A DNA stretch of 64,000 nucleotides from Zhengitettix transpicula. Lineage: Eukaryota; Arthropoda; Insecta; Orthoptera; Tetrigidae. The notes below the pieces were generated by a model. The model saw nothing but the letters and a program-made list of their open reading frames with translations, had not been told where the DNA came from and made no database searches. Location: NCBI GenBank assembly GCA_037074705.1, contig JAYJMR010000074.1, forward strand, positions 1-64,000. The letters run 5' to 3'. Each line of letters opens with the position of its first letter. Within the stretch, counting starts at the first letter, position 1. The translations under genes were made by a program, and so were the position numbers. This document shows positions 1 through 12,451 of this stretch, piece by piece.

Positions 1-163
1 ATATACATGTAAAGAAACTTTAGTAGAGAAGAAATTAAAATTATAAAATAATTCGATCCGCGGAATATTAATTTGTAAGTTTTTACTAATGTTCGCTTGC
101 AACAGCTATGCTGCGTGCGTGCGGCGGCGAGGAAGACGTTCGTAGATTACAACGGGCAGTCGT

Positions 164-206
<43 letters not shown>

Positions 207-389
207 TCACAGAAGAGTGTATATATATATACATGTAAAGAAACTTTAGTAGAGAAGAAATTAAAATTATAAAATAATTCGATCCGCGGAATATTAATTT
301 GTAAGTTTTTACTAATGTTCGCTTGCAACAGCTATGCTGCGTGCGTGCGGCGGCGAGGAAGACGTTCGTAGATTACAACGGGCAGTCGT

Positions 390-431
<42 letters not shown>

Positions 432-444
432 TCACAGAAGAGTG

Positions 445-614
445 TATATATATATACATGTAAAGAAACTTTAGTAGAGAAGAAATTAAAATTATAAAAT
501 AATTCGATCCGCGGAATATTAATTTGTAAGTTTTTACTAATGTTCGCTTGCAACAGCTATGCTGCGTGCGTGCGGCGGCGAGGAAGACGTTCGTAGATTA
601 CAACGGGCAGTCGT

Positions 615-653
<39 letters not shown>
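445..653 (+). promoter_or_regulatory. Pol III-like signal arrangement in the satellite monomer (representative copy)
   Basis: On the plus strand this typical monomer shows, in order: TATATATATATA at 445-456; TAGTAGAGAAG at 472-482, which fits the A-box consensus TRGYNNARNNG at all 11 positions; ATTCGATCC at 502-510, which fits the B-box GWTCRANNC at 8 of 9; and a 38-T run at 616-653 that would act as a Pol III terminator. A transcript of roughly 160 nt would end in the T run. The A-to-B gap of 19 nt is shorter than in tRNA genes, and AT-rich DNA makes chance matches easy. The same arrangement recurs in nearly every monomer of the window. This is a candidate only. Confidence 0.25.
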
Positions 654-656
<3 letters not shown>

Positions 657-839
657 TCACAGAAGAGTGTATATATATATACATGTAAAGAAACTTTAGT
701 AGAGAAGAAATTAAAATTATAAAATAATTCGATCCGCGGAATATTAATTTGTAAGTTTTTACTAATGTTCGCTTGCAACAGCTATGCTGCGTGCGTGCGG
801 CGGCGAGGAAGACGTTCGTAGATTACAACGGGCAGTCGT

Positions 840-881
<42 letters not shown>

Positions 882-1064
882 TCACAGAAGAGTGTATATA
901 TATATACATGTAAAGAAACTTTAGTAGAGAAGAAATTAAAATTATAAAATAATTCGATCCGCGGAATATTAATTTGTAAGTTTTTACTAATGTTCGCTTG
1001 CAACAGCTATGCTGCGTGCGTGCGGCGGCGAGGAAGACGTTCGTAGATTACAACGGGCAGTCGT

Positions 1065-1106
<42 letters not shown>

Positions 1107-1289
1107 TCACAGAAGAGTGTATATATATATACATGTAAAGAAACTTTAGTAGAGAAGAAATTAAAATTATAAAATAATTCGATCCGCGGAATATTAATTT
1201 GTAAGTTTTTACTAATGTTCGCTTGCAACAGCTATGCTGCGTGCGTGCGGCGGCGAGGAAGACGTTCGTAGATTACAACGGGCAGTCGT

Positions 1290-1331
<42 letters not shown>

Positions 1332-1514
1332 TCACAGAAGAGTGTATATATATATACATGTAAAGAAACTTTAGTAGAGAAGAAATTAAAATTATAAAAT
1401 AATTCGATCCGCGGAATATTAATTTGTAAGTTTTTACTAATGTTCGCTTGCAACAGCTATGCTGCGTGCGTGCGGCGGCGAGGAAGACGTTCGTAGATTA
1501 CAACGGGCAGTCGT

Positions 1515-1556
<42 letters not shown>

Positions 1557-1739
1557 TCACAGAAGAGTGTATATATATATACATGTAAAGAAACTTTAGT
1601 AGAGAAGAAATTAAAATTATAAAATAATTCGATCCGCGGAATATTAATTTGTAAGTTTTTACTAATGTTCGCTTGCAACAGCTATGCTGCGTGCGTGCGG
1701 CGGCGAGGAAGACGTTCGTAGATTACAACGGGCAGTCGT

Positions 1740-1781
<42 letters not shown>

Positions 1782-1964
1782 TCACAGAAGAGTGTATATA
1801 TATATACATGTAAAGAAACTTTAGTAGAGAAGAAATTAAAATTATAAAATAATTCGATCCGCGGAATATTAATTTGTAAGTTTTTACTAATGTTCGCTTG
1901 CAACAGCTATGCTGCGTGCGTGCGGCGGCGAGGAAGACGTTCGTAGATTACAACGGGCAGTCGT

Positions 1965-2006
<42 letters not shown>

Positions 2007-2189
2007 TCACAGAAGAGTGTATATATATATACATGTAAAGAAACTTTAGTAGAGAAGAAATTAAAATTATAAAATAATTCGATCCGCGGAATATTAATTT
2101 GTAAGTTTTTACTAATGTTCGCTTGCAACAGCTATGCTGCGTGCGTGCGGCGGCGAGGAAGACGTTCGTAGATTACAACGGGCAGTCGT

Positions 2190-2231
<42 letters not shown>

Positions 2232-2414
2232 TCACAGAAGAGTGTATATATATATACATGTAAAGAAACTTTAGTAGAGAAGAAATTAAAATTATAAAAT
2301 AATTCGATCCGCGGAATATTAATTTGTAAGTTTTTACTAATGTTCGCTTGCAACAGCTATGCTGCGTGCGTGCGGCGGCGAGGAAGACGTTCGTAGATTA
2401 CAACGGGCAGTCGT

Positions 2415-2456
<42 letters not shown>

Positions 2457-2639
2457 TCACAGAAGAGTGTATATATATATACATGTAAAGAAACTTTAGT
2501 AGAGAAGAAATTAAAATTATAAAATAATTCGATCCGCGGAATATTAATTTGTAAGTTTTTACTAATGTTCGCTTGCAACAGCTATGCTGCGTGCGTGCGG
2601 CGGCGAGGAAGACGTTCGTAGATTACAACGGGCAGTCGT

Positions 2640-2682
<43 letters not shown>

Positions 2683-2800
2683 TCACAGAAGAGTGTATAT
2701 ATATATACATGTAAAGAAACTTTAGTAGAGAAGAAATTAAAATTATAAAATAATTCGATCCGCGGAATATTAATTTGTAAGTTTTTACTAATGTTCGCTT

Positions 2801-3012
2801 GTCGCTTGCCAAACAGCTATGCTGCGTTGCGTGCGGCGGCGAGGAAAGACGTTCAGGTACCGTTACAAAGGGCAGTCCGTGTTTTTTTTTTTTTTTTTTT
2901 TTTTTATACTCACAGAATGAGTGTATATATATATACATGGTAGAAACTTTAGTAGAGAAGCAAATTCAAAATTATAACAATAATTCGACTTCCGCGGAAT
3001 ATTAATTTGTAT
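2801..3012. repeat. Divergent satellite monomer rich in single-base insertions
   Basis: One copy in an otherwise uniform array carries at least a dozen differences, most of them single-base insertions spread along its whole length: an extra T in GCGTTGCG, an extra A in GAGGAAAGACG, an extra C in CAGTCCGTG, an extra T in CAGAATGAGTG, and others. Its T tract is about 24 nt instead of 38. The copies on both sides match the consensus. The pattern is more like uncorrected long-read error than biological decay, but a truly old monomer is not excluded. Confidence 0.85.
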
Positions 3013-3097
3013 GTTTTTACTAATGTTCGCTTGCAACAGCTATGCTGCGTGCGTGCGGCGGCGAGGAAGACGTTCGTAGATTACAACGGGCAGTCGT

Positions 3098-3133
<36 letters not shown>

Positions 3134-3316
3134 TCACAGAAGAGTGTATATATATATACATGTAAAGAAACTTTAGTAGAGAAGAAATTAAAATTATAAA
3201 ATAATTCGATCCGCGGAATATTAATTTGTAAGTTTTTACTAATGTTCGCTTGCAACAGCTATGCTGCGTGCGTGCGGCGGCGAGGAAGACGTTCGTAGAT
3301 TACAACGGGCAGTCGT

Positions 3317-3357
<41 letters not shown>

Positions 3358-3540
3358 TCACAGAAGAGTGTATATATATATACATGTAAAGAAACTTTAG
3401 TAGAGAAGAAATTAAAATTATAAAATAATTCGATCCGCGGAATATTAATTTGTAAGTTTTTACTAATGTTCGCTTGCAACAGCTATGCTGCGTGCGTGCG
3501 GCGGCGAGGAAGACGTTCGTAGATTACAACGGGCAGTCGT

Positions 3541-3581
<41 letters not shown>

Positions 3582-3764
3582 TCACAGAAGAGTGTATATA
3601 TATATACATGTAAAGAAACTTTAGTAGAGAAGAAATTAAAATTATAAAATAATTCGATCCGCGGAATATTAATTTGTAAGTTTTTACTAATGTTCGCTTG
3701 CAACAGCTATGCTGCGTGCGTGCGGCGGCGAGGAAGACGTTCGTAGATTACAACGGGCAGTCGT

Positions 3765-3806
<42 letters not shown>

Positions 3807-3989
3807 TCACAGAAGAGTGTATATATATATACATGTAAAGAAACTTTAGTAGAGAAGAAATTAAAATTATAAAATAATTCGATCCGCGGAATATTAATTT
3901 GTAAGTTTTTACTAATGTTCGCTTGCAACAGCTATGCTGCGTGCGTGCGGCGGCGAGGAAGACGTTCGTAGATTACAACGGGCAGTCGT

Positions 3990-4031
<42 letters not shown>

Positions 4032-4214
4032 TCACAGAAGAGTGTATATATATATACATGTAAAGAAACTTTAGTAGAGAAGAAATTAAAATTATAAAAT
4101 AATTCGATCCGCGGAATATTAATTTGTAAGTTTTTACTAATGTTCGCTTGCAACAGCTATGCTGCGTGCGTGCGGCGGCGAGGAAGACGTTCGTAGATTA
4201 CAACGGGCAGTCGT

Positions 4215-4256
<42 letters not shown>

Positions 4257-4439
4257 TCACAGAAGAGTGTATATATATATACATGTAAAGAAACTTTAGT
4301 AGAGAAGAAATTAAAATTATAAAATAATTCGATCCGCGGAATATTAATTTGTAAGTTTTTACTAATGTTCGCTTGCAACAGCTATGCTGCGTGCGTGCGG
4401 CGGCGAGGAAGACGTTCGTAGATTACAACGGGCAGTCGT

Positions 4440-4481
<42 letters not shown>

Positions 4482-4664
4482 TCACAGAAGAGTGTATATA
4501 TATATACATGTAAAGAAACTTTAGTAGAGAAGAAATTAAAATTATAAAATAATTCGATCCGCGGAATATTAATTTGTAAGTTTTTACTAATGTTCGCTTG
4601 CAACAGCTATGCTGCGTGCGTGCGGCGGCGAGGAAGACGTTCGTAGATTACAACGGGCAGTCGT

Positions 4665-4705
<41 letters not shown>

Positions 4706-4888
4706 TCACAGAAGAGTGTATATATATATACATGTAAAGAAACTTTAGTAGAGAAGAAATTAAAATTATAAAATAATTCGATCCGCGGAATATTAATTTG
4801 TAAGTTTTTACTAATGTTCGCTTGCAACAGCTATGCTGCGTGCGTGCGGCGGCGAGGAAGACGTTCGTAGATTACAACGGGCAGTCGT

Positions 4889-4930
<42 letters not shown>

Positions 4931-5113
4931 TCACAGAAGAGTGTATATATATATACATGTAAAGAAACTTTAGTAGAGAAGAAATTAAAATTATAAAATA
5001 ATTCGATCCGCGGAATATTAATTTGTAAGTTTTTACTAATGTTCGCTTGCAACAGCTATGCTGCGTGCGTGCGGCGGCGAGGAAGACGTTCGTAGATTAC
5101 AACGGGCAGTCGT

Positions 5114-5154
<41 letters not shown>

Positions 5155-5337
5155 TCACAGAAGAGTGTATATATATATACATGTAAAGAAACTTTAGTAG
5201 AGAAGAAATTAAAATTATAAAATAATTCGATCCGCGGAATATTAATTTGTAAGTTTTTACTAATGTTCGCTTGCAACAGCTATGCTGCGTGCGTGCGGCG
5301 GCGAGGAAGACGTTCGTAGATTACAACGGGCAGTCGT

Positions 5338-5379
<42 letters not shown>

Positions 5380-5562
5380 TCACAGAAGAGTGTATATATA
5401 TATACATGTAAAGAAACTTTAGTAGAGAAGAAATTAAAATTATAAAATAATTCGATCCGCGGAATATTAATTTGTAAGTTTTTACTAATGTTCGCTTGCA
5501 ACAGCTATGCTGCGTGCGTGCGGCGGCGAGGAAGACGTTCGTAGATTACAACGGGCAGTCGT

Positions 5563-5603
<41 letters not shown>

Positions 5604-5786
5604 TCACAGAAGAGTGTATATATATATACATGTAAAGAAACTTTAGTAGAGAAGAAATTAAAATTATAAAATAATTCGATCCGCGGAATATTAATTTGTA
5701 AGTTTTTACTAATGTTCGCTTGCAACAGCTATGCTGCGTGCGTGCGGCGGCGAGGAAGACGTTCGTAGATTACAACGGGCAGTCGT

Positions 5787-5828
<42 letters not shown>

Positions 5829-6011
5829 TCACAGAAGAGTGTATATATATATACATGTAAAGAAACTTTAGTAGAGAAGAAATTAAAATTATAAAATAAT
5901 TCGATCCGCGGAATATTAATTTGTAAGTTTTTACTAATGTTCGCTTGCAACAGCTATGCTGCGTGCGTGCGGCGGCGAGGAAGACGTTCGTAGATTACAA
6001 CGGGCAGTCGT

Positions 6012-6053
<42 letters not shown>

Positions 6054-6236
6054 TCACAGAAGAGTGTATATATATATACATGTAAAGAAACTTTAGTAGA
6101 GAAGAAATTAAAATTATAAAATAATTCGATCCGCGGAATATTAATTTGTAAGTTTTTACTAATGTTCGCTTGCAACAGCTATGCTGCGTGCGTGCGGCGG
6201 CGAGGAAGACGTTCGTAGATTACAACGGGCAGTCGT

Positions 6237-6278
<42 letters not shown>

Positions 6279-6461
6279 TCACAGAAGAGTGTATATATAT
6301 ATACATGTAAAGAAACTTTAGTAGAGAAGAAATTAAAATTATAAAATAATTCGATCCGCGGAATATTAATTTGTAAGTTTTTACTAATGTTCGCTTGCAA
6401 CAGCTATGCTGCGTGCGTGCGGCGGCGAGGAAGACGTTCGTAGATTACAACGGGCAGTCGT

Positions 6462-6503
<42 letters not shown>

Positions 6504-6686
6504 TCACAGAAGAGTGTATATATATATACATGTAAAGAAACTTTAGTAGAGAAGAAATTAAAATTATAAAATAATTCGATCCGCGGAATATTAATTTGTA
6601 AGTTTTTACTAATGTTCGCTTGCAACAGCTATGCTGCGTGCGTGCGGCGGCGAGGAAGACGTTCGTAGATTACAACGGGCAGTCGT

Positions 6687-6728
<42 letters not shown>

Positions 6729-6905
6729 TCACAGAAGAGTGTATATATATATACATGTAAAGAAACTTTAGTAGAGAAGAAATTAAAATTATAAAATAAT
6801 TCGATCCGCGGAATATTAATTTGTTTACTAATGTTCGCTTGCAACAGCTATGCTGCGTGCGTGCGGCGGCGAGGAAGACGTTCGTAGATTACAACGGGCA
6901 GTCGT

Positions 6906-6948
<43 letters not shown>

Positions 6949-7131
6949 TCACAGAAGAGTGTATATATATATACATGTAAAGAAACTTTAGTAGAGAAGA
7001 AATTAAAATTATAAAATAATTCGATCCGCGGAATATTAATTTGTAAGTTTTTACTAATGTTCGCTTGCAACAGCTATGCTGCGTGCGTGCGGCGGCGAGG
7101 AAGACGTTCGTAGATTACAACGGGCAGTCGT

Positions 7132-7173
<42 letters not shown>

Positions 7174-7356
7174 TCACAGAAGAGTGTATATATATATACA
7201 TGTAAAGAAACTTTAGTAGAGAAGAAATTAAAATTATAAAATAATTCGATCCGCGGAATATTAATTTGTAAGTTTTTACTAATGTTCGCTTGCAACAGCT
7301 ATGCTGCGTGCGTGCGGCGGCGAGGAAGACGTTCGTAGATTACAACGGGCAGTCGT

Positions 7357-7399
<43 letters not shown>

Positions 7400-7582
7400 T
7401 CACAGAAGAGTGTATATATATATACATGTAAAGAAACTTTAGTAGAGAAGAAATTAAAATTATAAAATAATTCGATCCGCGGAATATTAATTTGTAAGTT
7501 TTTACTAATGTTCGCTTGCAACAGCTATGCTGCGTGCGTGCGGCGGCGAGGAAGACGTTCGTAGATTACAACGGGCAGTCGT

Positions 7583-7625
<43 letters not shown>

Positions 7626-7808
7626 TCACAGAAGAGTGTATATATATATACATGTAAAGAAACTTTAGTAGAGAAGAAATTAAAATTATAAAATAATTCG
7701 ATCCGCGGAATATTAATTTGTAAGTTTTTACTAATGTTCGCTTGCAACAGCTATGCTGCGTGCGTGCGGCGGCGAGGAAGACGTTCGTAGATTACAACGG
7801 GCAGTCGT

Positions 7809-7851
<43 letters not shown>

Positions 7852-8034
7852 TCACAGAAGAGTGTATATATATATACATGTAAAGAAACTTTAGTAGAGA
7901 AGAAATTAAAATTATAAAATAATTCGATCCGCGGAATATTAATTTGTAAGTTTTTACTAATGTTCGCTTGCAACAGCTATGCTGCGTGCGTGCGGCGGCG
8001 AGGAAGACGTTCGTAGATTACAACGGGCAGTCGT

Positions 8035-8077
<43 letters not shown>

Positions 8078-8260
8078 TCACAGAAGAGTGTATATATATA
8101 TACATGTAAAGAAACTTTAGTAGAGAAGAAATTAAAATTATAAAATAATTCGATCCGCGGAATATTAATTTGTAAGTTTTTACTAATGTTCGCTTGCAAC
8201 AGCTATGCTGCGTGCGTGCGGCGGCGAGGAAGACGTTCGTAGATTACAACGGGCAGTCGT

Positions 8261-8303
<43 letters not shown>

Positions 8304-8486
8304 TCACAGAAGAGTGTATATATATATACATGTAAAGAAACTTTAGTAGAGAAGAAATTAAAATTATAAAATAATTCGATCCGCGGAATATTAATTTGTA
8401 AGTTTTTACTAATGTTCGCTTGCAACAGCTATGCTGCGTGCGTGCGGCGGCGAGGAAGACGTTCGTAGATTACAACGGGCAGTCGT

Positions 8487-8528
<42 letters not shown>

Positions 8529-8711
8529 TCACAGAAGAGTGTATATATATATACATGTAAAGAAACTTTAGTAGAGAAGAAATTAAAATTATAAAATAAT
8601 TCGATCCGCGGAATATTAATTTGTAAGTTTTTACTAATGTTCGCTTGCAACAGCTATGCTGCGTGCGTGCGGCGGCGAGGAAGACGTTCGTAGATTACAA
8701 CGGGCAGTCGT

Positions 8712-8754
<43 letters not shown>

Positions 8755-8937
8755 TCACAGAAGAGTGTATATATATATACATGTAAAGAAACTTTAGTAG
8801 AGAAGAAATTAAAATTATAAAATAATTCGATCCGCGGAATATTAATTTGTAAGTTTTTACTAATGTTCGCTTGCAACAGCTATGCTGCGTGCGTGCGGCG
8901 GCGAGGAAGACGTTTGTAGATTACAACGGGCAGTCGT

Positions 8938-8980
<43 letters not shown>

Positions 8981-9163
8981 TCACAGAAGAGTGTATATAT
9001 ATATACATGTAAAGAAACTTTAGTAGAGAAGAAATTAAAATTATAAAATAATTCGATCCGCGGAATATTAATTTGTAAGTTTTTACTAATGTTCGCTTGC
9101 AACAGCTATGCTGCGTGCGTGCGGCGGCGAGGAAGACGTTCGTAGATTACAACGGGCAGTCGT

Positions 9164-9205
<42 letters not shown>

Positions 9206-9388
9206 TCACAGAAGAGTGTATATATATATACATGTAAAGAAACTTTAGTAGAGAAGAAATTAAAATTATAAAATAATTCGATCCGCGGAATATTAATTTG
9301 TAAGTTTTTACTAATGTTCGCTTGCAACAGCTATGCTGCGTGCGTGCGGCGGCGAGGAAGACGTTCGTAGATTACAACGGGCAGTCGT

Positions 9389-9432
<44 letters not shown>

Positions 9433-9614
9433 TCACAGAAGAGTGTATATATATATACATGTAAAGAAACTTTAGTAGAGAAGAAATTAAAATTATAAAA
9501 TAATTCGATCCGCGGAATATTAATTTGTAAGTTTTTACTAATGTTCGCTTGCAACAGCTATGCTGCGTGCGTGCGGCGGCGGGAAGACGTTCGTAGATTA
9601 CAACGGGCAGTCGT

Positions 9615-9656
<42 letters not shown>

Positions 9657-9839
9657 TCACAGAAGAGTGTATATATATATACATGTAAAGAAACTTTAGT
9701 AGAGAAGAAATTAAAATTATAAAATAATTCGATCCGCGGAATATTAATTTGTAAGTTTTTACTAATGTTCGCTTGCAACAGCTATGCTGCGTGCGTGCGG
9801 CGGCGAGGAAGACGTTCGTAGATTACAACGGGCAGTCGT

Positions 9840-9884
<45 letters not shown>

Positions 9885-10067
9885 TCACAGAAGAGTGTAT
9901 ATATATATACATGTAAAGAAACTTTAGTAGAGAAGAAATTAAAATTATAAAATAATTCGATCCGCGGAATATTAATTTGTAAGTTTTTACTAATGTTCGC
10001 TTGCAACAGCTATGCTGCGTGCGTGCGGCGGCGAGGAAGACGTTCGTAGATTACAACGGGCAGTCGT

Positions 10068-10111
<44 letters not shown>

Positions 10112-10295
10112 TCACAGAAGAGTGTATATATATATACATGTAAGAGAAACTTTAGTAGAGAAGAAATTAAAATTATAAAATAATTCGATCCGCGGAATAT
10201 TAATTTGTAAGTTTTTACTAATGTTCGCTTGCAACAGCTATGCTGCGTGCGTGCGGCGGCGAGGAAGACGTTCGTAGATTACAACGGGCAGTCGT

Positions 10296-10341
<46 letters not shown>

Positions 10342-10524
10342 TCACAGAAGAGTGTATATATATATACATGTAAAGAAACTTTAGTAGAGAAGAAATTAAA
10401 ATTATAAAATAATTCGATCCGCGGAATATTAATTTGTAAGTTTTTACTAATGTTCGCTTGCAACAGCTATGCTGCGTGCGTGCGGCGGCGAGGAAGACGT
10501 TCGTAGATTACAACGGGCAGTCGT

Positions 10525-10566
<42 letters not shown>

Positions 10567-10749
10567 TCACAGAAGAGTGTATATATATATACATGTAAAG
10601 AAACTTTAGTAGAGAAGAAATTAAAATTATAAAATAATTCGATCCGCGGAATATTAATTTGTAAGTTTTTACTAATGTTCGCTTGCAACAGCTATGCTGC
10701 GTGCGTGCGGCGGCGAGGAAGACGTTCGTAGATTACAACGGGCAGTCGT

Positions 10750-10793
<44 letters not shown>

Positions 10794-10976
10794 TCACAGA
10801 AGAGTGTATATATATATACATGTAAAGAAACTTTAGTAGAGAAGAAATTAAAATTATAAAATAATTCGATCCGCGGAATATTAATTTGTAAGTTTTTACT
10901 AATGTTCGCTTGCAACAGCTATGCTGCGTGCGTGCGGCGGCGAGGAAGACGTTCGTAGATTACAACGGGCAGTCGT

Positions 10977-11021
<45 letters not shown>

Positions 11022-11204
11022 TCACAGAAGAGTGTATATATATATACATGTAAAGAAACTTTAGTAGAGAAGAAATTAAAATTATAAAATAATTCGATCC
11101 GCGGAATATTAATTTGTAAGTTTTTACTAATGTTCGCTTGCAACAGCTATGCTGCGTGCGTGCGGCGGCGAGGAAGACGTTCGTAGATTACAACGGGCAG
11201 TCGT

Positions 11205-11250
<46 letters not shown>

Positions 11251-11433
11251 TCACAGAAGAGTGTATATATATATACATGTAAAGAAACTTTAGTAGAGAA
11301 GAAATTAAAATTATAAAATAATTCGATCCGCGGAATATTAATTTGTAAGTTTTTACTAATGTTCGCTTGCAACAGCTATGCTGCGTGCGTGCGGCGGCGA
11401 GGAAGACGTTCGTAGATTACAACGGGCAGTCGT

Positions 11434-11476
<43 letters not shown>

Positions 11477-11921
11477 TCACAGAAGAGTGTATATATATAT
11501 ACATGTAAAGAAACTTTAGTAGAGAAGAAATTAAAATTATAAAATAATTCGATCCGCGGAATATTAATTTGTAAGTTTTTACTAATGTTCGCTTGCAACA
11601 GCTATGCTGCGTGCGTGCGGCGGCGAGGAAGACGTTCGTAGATTACAACGGGCAGTCGTGTTTTGCGATGGCCGCCCAAGAGGCGCTCTGCTAGGTGGAA
11701 TAAACGTATATTGCATACATTGTTTATAAATGTATATCGAAATACAGACGTCGGTATTTTACGTCTAAATTATAATAAAACCGAGATAGATTTATGGGAA
11801 AGTGACAGAATTAAAAGAGGCTTTAACGGCAACGAACCCCTGTTTTCAATATAGCTACGCAGTTTCCGTCAACAACGAATATTAATTACACTTCCTTTGA
11901 GCCGAAAGAAATGAGCGGAAA

Positions 11922-11990
11922 AAGTACGATGTTTTGAATACATATGTATCAGATACATATTCGTAAAAGGCGCGTTATCCTATCGTACTT
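11922..11990. other. Nested inverted repeat in U2 3' flank
   Basis: AAGTACGAT at 11922-11930 is the exact reverse complement of ATCGTACTT at 11982-11990. Inside this pair are ATGTATC/GATACAT at 11944-11958 and the palindrome ATACATATGTAT at 11938-11949. The pair could form a cruciform or an RNA stem in read-through transcripts. It lies about 270 bp past the U2 3' end and directly borders the satellite-like stretch. The same structure is present in cassettes 2-6 (near 18465-18533, 29133-29201, 43910-43978, 50895-50963 and 61572-61640). Function unknown. Confidence 0.6.
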
Positions 11991-12237
11991 GCGTGCGTGC
12001 GTGCGGCGGCGACGACGACGTTCGCGAAATACAAAAGATATATAGGGAGCGTGGTCCAGCTGGTGGCCACGGACAACGGCTTCTCCCGGAAAATTACTTG
12101 TACTCGCTGGTGCCCGGTCCTGCCTGCGAGAAGATGATTGCCGAGAGAGGTGAATCCTGTACTGGATGCGAAATCGCAGTTATTTCAAAATTTACCTGCC
12201 TTCCAACTCAATATTTGATACGTCAGAATGTTAAACT

Positions 12238-12253
12238 TCTTTCTTTGTTTGAA
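12238..12253 (-). promoter_or_regulatory. Candidate snRNA 3' box, U2 copy 1
   Basis: On the minus strand, starting 10 nt after the U2 3' end, the sequence reads TTCAAACAAAGAAAGA. It contains AAAGAAAGA, which fits the AAARNNAGA half of the snRNA 3' box that directs Integrator-dependent 3' end formation. The GTTT half of the vertebrate consensus is missing. Insect 3' boxes are loosely conserved, so this is a reasonable but unproven call. Confidence 0.5.
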
Positions 12254-12262
12254 TTTCAATAA

Positions 12263-12451
12263 GGTGGGCCGATCCCGGCGATACTGCAAAGCCGGGCCAA
12301 CCCGTGACAGATGTGGAGCAAGCTCCTAACACTCCGTCATTTTCCAAAAATGAGTTTAATATTCTGGTGGTGCGATGCACCACGTATCAGATATTAAGCT
12401 GATAAGAACAGATACTACACTTTGATCTTAGCCAAAAGGCCGAGAAGCGAT
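12263..12451 (-). ncRNA. U2: U2 spliceosomal snRNA, copy 1
   Basis: Complete U2 snRNA of about 189 nt. U2 is the RNA of the U2 snRNP, which pairs with the intron branch point and with U6 in the nuclear spliceosome. Seen on the minus strand: the conserved 5' end ATCGCTTCTCGGCCTTTTGG; the branch-point recognition element GTAGTA within GTGTAGTATCTG; the stem IIa segment ATCAGCTTAATATCTGAT; a stem IIb hairpin GTGGTGCATCGCACCAC; an Sm-site-like CATTTTTGG; the stem III signature AGGAGCTTGCTCC; and a terminal GCCCGG...CCGGG stem ending GGCCCACC. The 3' end was set by analogy with insect U2, about 192 nt in Drosophila as I recall, and could shift by a few bases. No substitution separates the six copies by eye, so all may be functional. 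Confidence 0.98.

Larger units (their letters stand above)
1..11664. repeat. U2-spacer satellite array, left-most block (incomplete at window start)
   Basis: About 52 tandem copies of a monomer made of a 187-bp core and a poly(T) tract. The core runs from AACTCACAGAAGAG, through a (TA)n run, an AT-rich middle with GATCCGCGG, then a CpG-rich stretch GCGTGCGTGCGGCGGCGAGG, to GGGCAGTCGTG before the T tract. From about 332 to 2578 the period is exactly 225 bp with 38 T in each tract, which implies very recent amplification. Tracts lengthen to 40-42 T near the U2 cassette at the right end. Variants seen: a degenerate copy at 2801-3012, a 6-bp loss near 6824, a C to T at 8915, a 1-bp loss at 9582 and a 1-bp gain at 10144. 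The last copy is cut to TTTT at 11661-11664, where the cassette begins. No gene is seen in this block. Confidence 0.97.

Noticed and set aside
445..653. tRNA gene in the satellite
   Set aside because: The B-box-like ATTCGATCC is not flanked by a T-arm stem, and no acceptor or anticodon arm can be drawn. Only the promoter-like resemblance was kept as a finding.
86..2578. Repeated 60-84-residue minus-strand open frames containing poly-lysine
   Set aside because: They are the satellite core plus the poly(T) tract read in reverse. Their frame and C-terminus change whenever T length changes, so they are not genes. The same holds for every such frame in the window.
11991..12010. GCGTGCGTGCG as a functional simple repeat
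   Set aside because: It is short and shared with the satellite core; it is better explained as part of the common ancestry of flank and satellite.
11993..12262. 89-residue plus-strand open frame ending at the U2 3' end, and its copies
   Set aside because: It has no ATG in five of six copies (GTG start only), overlaps the snRNA 3' box and matches no family I know. In cassette 6 it gains an upstream ATG only through a 1-bp deletion.
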